Source of the DNA: Acarospora socialis
Taxonomy: Eukaryota; Ascomycota; Lecanoromycetes; Acarosporales; Acarosporaceae
Reading direction: 5' to 3'
NCBI GenBank assembly: GCA_025617375.2
Contig: JAMYGW020000002.1
Location: 1,116,001 to 1,180,000 of the forward strand
Length of the DNA: 64,000 bases
In this document: in pieces, positions 57,486 through 64,000 of the stretch
Numbering within the stretch: position 1 is the first letter of the stretch
How the letters are laid out: each line of letters starts with the position of its first letter
Position numbers and translations under genes: made by a program
Notes under the pieces: generated by a model
Database searches by the model: none
What the model was told of the DNA's origin: nothing
Seen by the model: only the letters and a program-made list of their open reading frames with translations

Positions 57486-59067
57486 ATGCACCTCGCTAGC
57501 GCCATTGCCCTCGACCTCGAAGTCATGGCACCATCAAGGGGCTCCAAGGTAATCCTGAACACTATACGTACACTGCGACCCCGACACACGCCATTATTTC
57601 TGAAAAGCCGCACTGACTGCTACTCGACACACCCGGCCTCCTTGCTCCCTCAGCTGGCCTGCGATCCCGCCGCAAAACACCAGATCTACATTTCCCGCAG
57701 CAACGATCCGTACGTCAACCTCTCGATCGAGCATTTCCTCCTCCAGAAGACTCCGCCAGACTCAAACATTCTGTTTCTCTACACCAATTGCCCATCCATT
57801 GTCATTGGCCGGAACCAGAACCCGTGGCTTGAGGTAAACCTGCGATTACTGGACGCAGCAAACCGGGCAGACGGCTCTAGACACGCAACATCGGCTTTGG
57901 GGGATGTTCTCCTGGTACGACGCAGATCAGGAGGCGGCACGGTTTTTCACGATGAGGGCAACGTCAACTACTGCGTCATCTGTCCGACGGCCGACTTTAC
58001 AAGGGACAAGCACGCGGAGATGGTTGTACGGGCGTTACGACGGTGGAGCGATCGTGGGGTCAACGCACGGGTGAATGAGCGCCATGACATCGTGCTCGAC
58101 CAAGGCTCTTGGGATCAGGTTGGTCCGAATGCCAGGATAGAGCGGAATGACACGCATAGGTCATTGTTCCAGGAGCAAGGTGCTGGACCACCGCTCAAGA
58201 TCTCGGGGTCGGCGTATAAGTTGACGAGGCTTCGTGCTTTGCATCATGGGACTTGCTTGCTGGCATCGCCTAATCTGGGCTTGATGCATGGCTATCTGGA
58301 TTCGCCTGCTCGACCTTTTATGAAAGCTAGAGGTGTGGAGAGTGTACGGTCTCCTGTCGGGAATCTATGCGCAGATCATGAACACTTCAGTCTTGCATTC
58401 GAAACTTCAGTAGTTTCTGAATTCGGTGAAATGCATGGCATTGAGAGCAGTACCATTAGTCATATCTTGGGAAAGACCAGGGAGCCGGATGAGCTTTATT
58501 CAGATAAGGGGCTATTGTTCGGCAGACTGAGCAGTACCCATGAGCAATGGGCTGACATAGGCAAAGGACTAGCGGAACTAAAGGTGTGGCTTGTTATCGT
58601 GCTTATAGTGACAAGACTGACACCTATGGTTGCGCAGTCAATAGAGTGGACGTACAACCAAACACCTCAGTTCATACTATCAAGTCACCCCTGCGCCGAA
58701 GACCCAAGAGAGAGGCCGCCTTTACCCCCGACAATACCTCCTTCGGTATGTCTATCAACTCGTCACCTCCACCAACGAAGTGCTCCGATCTCATCATCAA
58801 TCAGTCGAAACTAACGAGCCATGAACCTAACAGACGCGCGTCTACCTCAAAGTCAAGTCCGGCGTTGTCTTGGACAGTCGAATCTGTGTTTCGAAAGATC
58901 CAGAAATCGCATCCATAGAAGTCGAAAAGACACACCGCTTCTTGGCTGGTAAACCCGTATATGAGATCCAGGACTGGACAGAATTTCTCCAACGCGCAGA
59001 TGCATTCGAAAATCGTCAAGAGGCCTCTAAGGTAGGTGGTTGGTTGAACAAGATGTTTGGTAGGTAG
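57486..59067 (+). CDS. aim22: Lipoate-protein ligase A family, mitochondrial (Aim22-like)
   Basis: Attaches or transfers lipoyl groups to E2 and glycine-cleavage H proteins in mitochondria. Exons 57486-58583, 58638-58745 and 58834-59067 (introns 54 and 88 bp) give 479 aa. The N-terminus is rich in Arg/Ser/Thr and poor in acidic residues from MAPSRGSK onward (that in-frame ATG at 57525 is an alternative start), fitting a presequence. Family motifs: DPYVNLSIEHFLL, CPSIVIGRNQNPWLEVN, VRRRSGGGTVFHDEGNVNYCV (the RRxSGGG lipoyl-AMP loop), KISGSAYKLTRLRALHHGT and SVRSPVGNL. The C-terminal part SIEWTYNQTPQF (restored by removing the stop-free 54-bp intron 1) and TRVYLKVKSG..EIQDWTEFL matches the accessory domain of the fungal proteins. 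The gene ends 84 bp before the convergent unknown gene. Confidence 0.92.
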
Positions 59068-59151
59068 ATCTTCGCCGCAACATGCGAGACTCACGGAGAC
59101 AGAAAATTCAAAGCTTGAACCCTGTGAATCCAGCTGGAGTAATACTCTAGC

Positions 59152-60504
59152 TTATGTGGTGCTCAATGCTTCAGGTCGGTGGCCTCGTGCCCTTACTTTT
59201 GGCCGGACTATGGGCTCATTTTCAGGTTCCGACTCCTCTTCCTTGCAGAATTTGCGTCTCGCCTCCTTACACTCTTCAAGCATGTCGGCGAACGAATTTG
59301 CCTCCTGCTTGATGACCTCCATCATTGGCGCCCACTCGCATGCACGGAACTCCTCGTCAGCGCTGGTGATACCGAGCGCCTTGGTTAATATATCACTGAA
59401 CATGTCCTTTAGACCGTTCTTATTCACATATCGATGGATCTTGTCTTCTCCGCGTCTCCAGAGTATGTAACACGCCGCCAACCACAACCGGAAGTGCTCA
59501 TAGAACACCATGTGGGGAGACTCATGAGCGTGCTTCTTGCCATACGTCCAGGTTGTGCTATCGCAAGCCAACCAGACTGTGAGAATATTCCGTGCTTTGT
59601 CTCGCAATTTGATGATGTTTCTCCTCATGCAATATATCTCTTGGAGCACGAACTCTATGTCTTGGATCTCTTGCCGAATATATTGCGGAAGACCCAGTGG
59701 CAGCTTGTGGGAGAAGTACGTGAGATCTTCTGGCGGGTAGGCCGGTAGCGCTGCTGTTTCAACCGTGATACCTTGACGGACGTCGTGAATGACCTTCACC
59801 GCCGCTCTCCAATTTTGCTCATATTCCGCCAATGCTACATCGATGGCCACCTTCTTCCGCGGCGGTGGCTTCCCCTTCCCCTCTCGATTCATCCTGCCAC
59901 TCTGCGCCGTCGAATCCAACTTCGCCGACTCGGCGTCAATCTTCGCCAAGAAAGGCGGTTCGCCTAGAAGTCTGGTTCCATGTCTCGCGGCGTGTTCCTT
60001 TCTGATCTCAAAATACTGCTCGGACGCGACATGGAGCGGCTTGTCGGCGTTGAAGGCTTGCACGAAACACAACATCGAGTCCAACTCCTCCCCCATGTGC
60101 ATTACTCGCGCAAGGGTATGGCCACATTCCGCGTCTATTGTGTCATTAACCGCACACCTCTTATCTTGCGCGACATCCATCGACATGACCATGATCTCTT
60201 TGGTTTTATCCCGCCAATCGAAATACACCGGAGCTGCAGCATCGTCCTTTTGCCGCTGGAGTTTCGACTGTTCGGCCAATGCTCGTCGGACGTCTTCTTG
60301 GTACTTCGGAGTGCTTGTCTTGTTGATAAGGTCGGTCCTGATCCAGTCGCCTGGCTTGCTGTTCGCAGCCTGGTCAAACCTGGAATGGCCGCACTTTACG
60401 ATGGAGTCCAAACTTGGCTTGTCGTCTTCCGGATGGAGGGCGAAGAACTCCTGCGTAATGAGCCTGTCGCGCCTGCTTTTGAGAATCTTCTTCTTCCTCG
60501 CCAT
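59152..60504 (-). CDS. Unknown protein, 450 aa, intronless
   Basis: No family recognised. Single open frame from MARKKKILKSRRDRLITQ to a stop at 59152. It is hydrophilic, without signal peptide or membrane helix. The N-terminus is strongly basic (possible nuclear signal). The middle has a Lys/Arg-rich block (GKGKPPPRKKVAI) and helical stretches with many charged residues (LPQYIRQEIQDIEFVLQEIYCMRRNIIKLRDKARN); the C-terminus is Glu-rich then basic (KEEESEPENEPIVRPKVRARG). Trp-Leu-Ala-rich segments (FRLWLAACYILWRR) suggest a folded helical domain. Long overlapping frames on the other strand are less protein-like. It could be a lineage-restricted gene; no neighbour hints at its job. Confidence 0.6.
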   Translation of the reverse strand: MARKKKILKSRRDRLITQEFFALHPEDDKPSLDSIVKCGHSRFDQAANSKPGDWIRTDLINKTSTPKYQEDVRRALAEQSKLQRQKDDAAAPVYFDWRDKTKEIMVMSMDVAQDKRCAVNDTIDAECGHTLARVMHMGEELDSMLCFVQAFNADKPLHVASEQYFEIRKEHAARHGTRLLGEPPFLAKIDAESAKLDSTAQSGRMNREGKGKPPPRKKVAIDVALAEYEQNWRAAVKVIHDVRQGITVETAALPAYPPEDLTYFSHKLPLGLPQYIRQEIQDIEFVLQEIYCMRRNIIKLRDKARNILTVWLACDSTTWTYGKKHAHESPHMVFYEHFRLWLAACYILWRRGEDKIHRYVNKNGLKDMFSDILTKALGITSADEEFRACEWAPMMEVIKQEANSFADMLEECKEARRKFCKEEESEPENEPIVRPKVRARGHRPEALSTT

Positions 60505-61266
60505 CTTTTATGGTTGAGGTTTATCGGATGATGCGCGATTTGGAGGTTGTGCAGTAGGCTCAGCAGAGCTCTTGCTAAAGCTATCAGGTGTAAAGCTTGC
60601 TAAAAGCACTCAGGTGAAAGGTTGTTTGTTGTGTTAGGTAGAAAATTCACGATGCCGCTTGTTGTGGTGAGATTAACACTTCAGGAGCGAGCTTGCGACG
60701 CGTGAAGCACACAGCCTATCTGAGCAAAAGAAGCGCGTCCACGTTCCGTGCAAGAGCTCAGGTGCAATTTCAAGCTCTGAGGTGGATATACTTACGTGTT
60801 CGTTTGTTGTGGGGAATCCTGTGTGTTATAGGTCATCTCCGGTTATAACCCTAATCCAGGCAAGCGAGCCTTTGAATGTCAGCTTCACGTACGCATTCCT
60901 TGATCCTACGATTGCGCTGGCTTTGGTGTCGTGCTTCACTCTCTACTTGTTTGCTCCCGGTAGCTACTCAATCGACTCGACTCGACTCTGCACATAAAGC
61001 AAGCATTCTTCTGAGATCTTATGGACTGCAAGTAGGATCCATAAGAACGGAGGTCATTGACTTAAGGTCTTCCAATCATAAACGTCGATTTACAGCTCCA
61101 AGTATCAATTTAAGCCAACATTTCTCCCTTGATCGCTCTGCTCACGCCATCGCTTAATTCGCAGATTCAATCAACGTCCAGTCCAACCCCCAGATACCCA
61201 TATCTGCCCAAATAACCGTGTACCTCTGTTCGCTAATCCCCCGGATCTACGCCTCTAAATCGACTC
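60505..61266. promoter_or_regulatory. Upstream region of the unknown gene
   Basis: 762 bp between the start of the unknown gene and the 3' end of the kelch gene, both minus strand. It contains a tandem imperfect repeat with CAGGTG cores (separate entry) and a third CAGGTG at 60759-60764. No gene seen. Confidence 0.45.
60571..60621. repeat. Two tandem 25-26-bp units with CAGGTG core
   Basis: Unit 1 (60571-60595) and unit 2 (60596-60621) share CTTGCTAAA..CAGGTG..AAAG with a few differences. They lie 67-117 bp upstream of the unknown gene's start (minus strand). CAGGTG is an E-box variant, so a repeated bHLH site is conceivable. Confidence 0.55.
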
Positions 61267-64000
61267 TCACTCCTCCTGGACTTCTCTCTGCTTCTCTTTC
61301 CCTTTCCCCTTCGTATCTGCCACCCCCTCAGCCGTTTCCTTTTCCAACACTCCACTCTTCACATCTCCTCTCTCGAGAACAGCATCCCCAACATCACTAA
61401 CACTCAACCGATCCACCTCACCATTCACAACCCTCAATTTCTCCTTCGGCACCGTGAACATAACCTGCACCACCCTCCTCTCCACCGCAGCCTCAACGTC
61501 CCATTCATCCTCTGCCCCCGCTTCTTCCCCACCACCACCTCCCTCCTCATGATTACCGCCAGCGTCCAAGGCCCCACCTCCACGGCCCTCAACGTCCCAG
61601 TCCCGCGCTCCCTGTCGTCTCCGCCACAGCATGGCCCCCGCACTCGCCGCGCGCCTCGGTAGATCCGCATCATCGACGCCGGCCTGGTTCTGACTGCGGT
61701 GGTACTTTGTAGGACTCGAGCTCGCGCTGCGTGCGCCGTCGTCCGGACTCGCCGACTGACGCCGTTCTCCACCCCCGCCGGTCAGAGCGCGCCGCATGCT
61801 TCCCATCCAACCCGTCGCTCTGCTACGAGGCTTGATTGGGCTCTCCGGTAGCGTAGAAGCCCAGTCCGGTCGTCCGCCAAGGAGCGCTTCTCCCTCGGTC
61901 TGGAGCTGCGGAAAGGTCGTGGCGGCGGGGTTCGAGGTGTCGGATAGAGTGTGGCCGTGCCGGGAAACGAGCGTCAGCGAGCGCGAGCGACGGTAGTCCG
62001 GACGGGCGTAAGGCGTAGTTGGCGAGCGGCGACCGCCGGCTGCGCTGGATGGGCGGTCGAAGGTTGGTGAGGAGTTGGTGGTGTTGGTGGCAGTCGAGAA
62101 CGGGTTGGTGCTGAAGAAGGCGCCGGACCGCTGAGACATGCTGCGGCTTATTGTGCCTGTTGATCGTTGAACTGAGTGTGTGGAGAGGTCTGAACGCGTC
62201 GACAGCTCGCTGAGGGTTGAGGATGTGCGGTCGGCCTTGTCAGGTGAGGTGCGGCCAGTGTTGTGCAGTAAGGCATCCGCAGCAGTCCAGTCGCTGACCC
62301 AATTCTGGACTTCGAGTTCTCGCTCCCTCGCAGACGAAACAGGTGACGGTGTCCGTGAAGGAACAGGGTGGCTTCCAAGAGGCGCTGGATCCCCGAACGG
62401 ATCTAGATGTGGTGCAGAGCTGACAATGTTGCTTGCCGGTCTATCCCGAGGTACCTCCATTTCAACAGCTACTGGTTCGATCGTATCATTCTCGTGCTCG
62501 TCACGTTCTTCAATTGGATGGATGCTGCTGACGACAAGACTTCGCCGTGGATCATCGAACCGGGAAGCTTGTTGGTAAGCGCCTCTCGAATGCAAACTTC
62601 TTCTCAGCCCTCTTGTAGGGCTTGGTATCTCGACAAGAAGTCCAGTTCTTTCCGCTTCAGTGCCCCCGTATTCTTTCCACCCAGGACCTTCTCCAAAACC
62701 TCCATTTCTGGCTAGCCCTTGAGCATTTCGAGGGACACGCTGTTGCTCACCCATCCAGTCCATAGCAGACTTCTCGCCACCGCGCCCGTCAATGCCGCCA
62801 AGACCAAGACCGGAGGAATGAAACCTTTGTGCTCCCAATGCCAGTTCGCGCAGCTCTTTTTCGCGGGCTTCGCGACGACGTCTCGAGCGGCGAAAGAGCC
62901 AGAACCACACTAGACCAGCTCCAATGATAGCAGCAAGACCGAGGGCCAAACCGGCGCCAATACCTGCTTTCTTTGAGGTCGTCGAACTGTCTGTATTTGC
63001 CTTGGGTGAGCCCGGTGACAGTGAAGGTGGGGGTGGCTTTGTGTAGCTGGACAGCCATGAGTTGGACGTGACGTTGTAGAAGAAGTTGCGAGTATTTAGA
63101 GACATCTCTGCTCGTTTCGTCGGTGACTTGGTCGATGCCGGAATCGCATATCCTCCAACAACCATCATCACCCCACCTGGCAGCATCACCGCACCGTGAC
63201 CATAGACTCCGGTGCCCCTATCGAGTTCAGATCCATTTTGCCTCGGTATAGTCCAAGTCCAATTACCACCACCGCCGTAACCTTTGCCCAGCTCTAGTAC
63301 TACCAGTTGAGGTTCAGCTGGCGTACCTACATCCCCAACCCAGCCACCAAATACAACAAGCCTCTCGCCGTCAGGCGTCAACACTGCGGTATGACCAGAT
63401 CGAGGATCTATATTTGCAATTGGTGAGGGTACATCAACGTCTTGGAAACTCCACGATTCCTCCGGTAGAGAGAACACGGCAACTTGAGACGTATTGATAA
63501 AGGCCTGTTGCGTGTGACCTCCTAGGAGGACGAAATTCTGCTGCCGAATCCCCTCGCCATTGGATGAGTTAGAGAAAGTAGGGTTCAATTCAGTTATACT
63601 GTAACCAGCCTCGGGTATAGGTGGCCCTCGACCAGATGTTATACCTAACTTGTATGTTGACGATGCAGACGGAGTGGAAGAGGATATGGCGGGGGCCAAT
63701 CTGAGCATAGAGTTTGAGTATTCGGCTGAGGACGTCCAGCCATTCGAAGATCCTGTTGCGGCTGGGCACATACCCCCGAAAATGTACAGTCCTGGCGAGT
63801 CTTGACCTTGACCAACAGTACTCGAGAAGGGGATGCCCGTCGATAAGTAGTTAGGCCCAGGCAGTCCATCATTTCCATCGGCATCGGGGATGGAGAGACT
63901 TTCTTTTGCCCAGTTGCCGTCTCCGTTGGCAGTTTTGTTGTCCTGTGTAAACCTCCAGAGCTGACCCCCTCTTGCGTCATCAGCACATGTGCCCGCGTAT
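61267..64000 (-). CDS. Kelch-repeat ectodomain, single TM, long Ser-rich tail; 5' end outside window
   Basis: The frame is open from the right edge to the stop at 61267 (about 910 residues visible). The upstream part continues in frame without an intron (GQLWRF, PGPNYLSTGIPFSS, LYIFGGMCPA). Kelch-like blades are seen as YIFGGMC, QNFVLLGGHTQQAF, ERLVVFGGWVGD and GHGAVMLPGGVMMVVGGYA, so the N-terminal part is a beta-propeller related to galactose-oxidase/kelch proteins. Candidate N-glycosylation sites (NSSN, NTSQ, NWTW, NVTS) lie before the TM helix AGIGAGLALGLAAIIGAGLVWFWLF, which is followed by RRSRRRREAREKE, a stop-transfer cluster giving an extracellular N-terminus. The remaining 500 residues are Ser/Thr/Pro-rich and cytosolic, with many possible phosphorylation sites and an acidic-basic end. 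A cell-surface sensor or polarity protein is likely; the ligand is unknown. Confidence 0.82.
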   Translation of the reverse strand, partial: YAGTCADDARGGQLWRFTQDNKTANGDGNWAKESLSIPDADGNDGLPGPNYLSTGIPFSSTVGQGQDSPGLYIFGGMCPAATGSSNGWTSSAEYSNSMLRLAPAISSSTPSASSTYKLGITSGRGPPIPEAGYSITELNPTFSNSSNGEGIRQQNFVLLGGHTQQAFINTSQVAVFSLPEESWSFQDVDVPSPIANIDPRSGHTAVLTPDGERLVVFGGWVGDVGTPAEPQLVVLELGKGYGGGGNWTWTIPRQNGSELDRGTGVYGHGAVMLPGGVMMVVGGYAIPASTKSPTKRAEMSLNTRNFFYNVTSNSWLSSYTKPPPPSLSPGSPKANTDSSTTSKKAGIGAGLALGLAAIIGAGLVWFWLFRRSRRRREAREKELRELALGAQRFHSSGLGLGGIDGRGGEKSAMDWMGEQQRVPRNAQGLARNGGFGEGPGWKEYGGTEAERTGLLVEIPSPTRGLRRSLHSRGAYQQASRFDDPRRSLVVSSIHPIEERDEHENDTIEPVAVEMEVPRDRPASNIVSSAPHLDPFGDPAPLGSHPVPSRTPSPVSSARERELEVQNWVSDWTAADALLHNTGRTSPDKADRTSSTLSELSTRSDLSTHSVQRSTGTISRSMSQRSGAFFSTNPFSTATNTTNSSPTFDRPSSAAGGRRSPTTPYARPDYRRSRSLTLVSRHGHTLSDTSNPAATTFPQLQTEGEALLGGRPDWASTLPESPIKPRSRATGWMGSMRRALTGGGGERRQSASPDDGARSASSSPTKYHRSQNQAGVDDADLPRRAASAGAMLWRRRQGARDWDVEGRGGGALDAGGNHEEGGGGGEEAGAEDEWDVEAAVERRVVQVMFTVPKEKLRVVNGEVDRLSVSDVGDAVLERGDVKSGVLEKETAEGVADTKGKGKEKQREVQEE

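Noticed and set aside
59789-60531. 242- and 183-codon plus-strand frames over the unknown gene
   Set aside because: Shorter than the 450-codon minus-strand frame and overlapping each other in different frames; kept only as an alternative if RNA-seq shows plus-strand transcription.
1-64000. Virus-derived elements, LTR retroelements, DNA transposons, CRISPR arrays, secondary-metabolite backbone genes
   Set aside because: No reverse transcriptase, integrase, transposase, capsid, polyketide or peptide synthetase frame, and no long terminal or inverted repeats noticed by eye.

Overview
The window is nuclear DNA of a filamentous ascomycete (Pezizomycotina). Most genes carry several short introns (about 47-124 bp, GT..AG, usually a CTNAC-like branch site). 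The gene set is typical of that group: Zn(II)2Cys6 regulator, fungal 7TM rhodopsin-fold domain, FucP-like permease, Med5, Kgd4 and an SH3-RasGEF. Nothing points to a narrower taxon with confidence. I see no rRNA, tRNA, CRISPR array, intact transposon or virus-derived element.

Layout. 0-9 kb: the 3' part of a Ser/Pro-rich conserved protein (-), a 3.3-kb gene-free stretch, polynucleotide kinase-phosphatase (-), Mediator Med18 (-), and divergent from it the mitochondrial Kgd4/Ymr31 protein (+). 10-14 kb: an FAD monooxygenase (+) and mitochondrial glycerol-3-phosphate dehydrogenase Gut2 (+). 15-27 kb: a NirA-like zinc-cluster regulator (-) faces, across 2 kb, a hexose transporter (+), an 861-residue fusion of a 7TM rhodopsin-fold domain to a FucP-type sugar permease (+), and an aldo-keto reductase (+). 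This looks like a sugar sensing and uptake locus and is the most interesting part of the window. 28-40 kb: an SH3-RasGEF of the Cdc25 type (-), 4.6 kb without a recognisable gene, and MutL homologue Mlh3 (-). 40-48.4 kb: a low-complexity Ser-rich protein (+), deoxyribose-phosphate aldolase (-), Mediator Med5 (-) and a conserved unknown (-). 48.4-55 kb: a decayed-looking accessory stretch with a CorA-like membrane protein (-), a small uncertain gene (+) and a HET-like multi-pass membrane protein (+), the two larger genes with reading frames that do not close. 55-64 kb: chorismate synthase (-), a lipoate-protein ligase head to head with it (+), an unknown 450-residue intronless protein (-), and a kelch ectodomain-TM-long tail protein running off the right edge (-).

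Gene models were built by hand from conserved protein frames plus GT/AG junctions; phases were checked by arithmetic. The first intron of Med5, the 5' ends of the two decayed genes and the exact start codons of PNKP, the hexose transporter and the lipoate ligase remain uncertain. Several real introns are multiples of three without stops, so they lie hidden inside longer open frames (PNKP twice, Mlh3, lipoate ligase, the Ser-rich gene).
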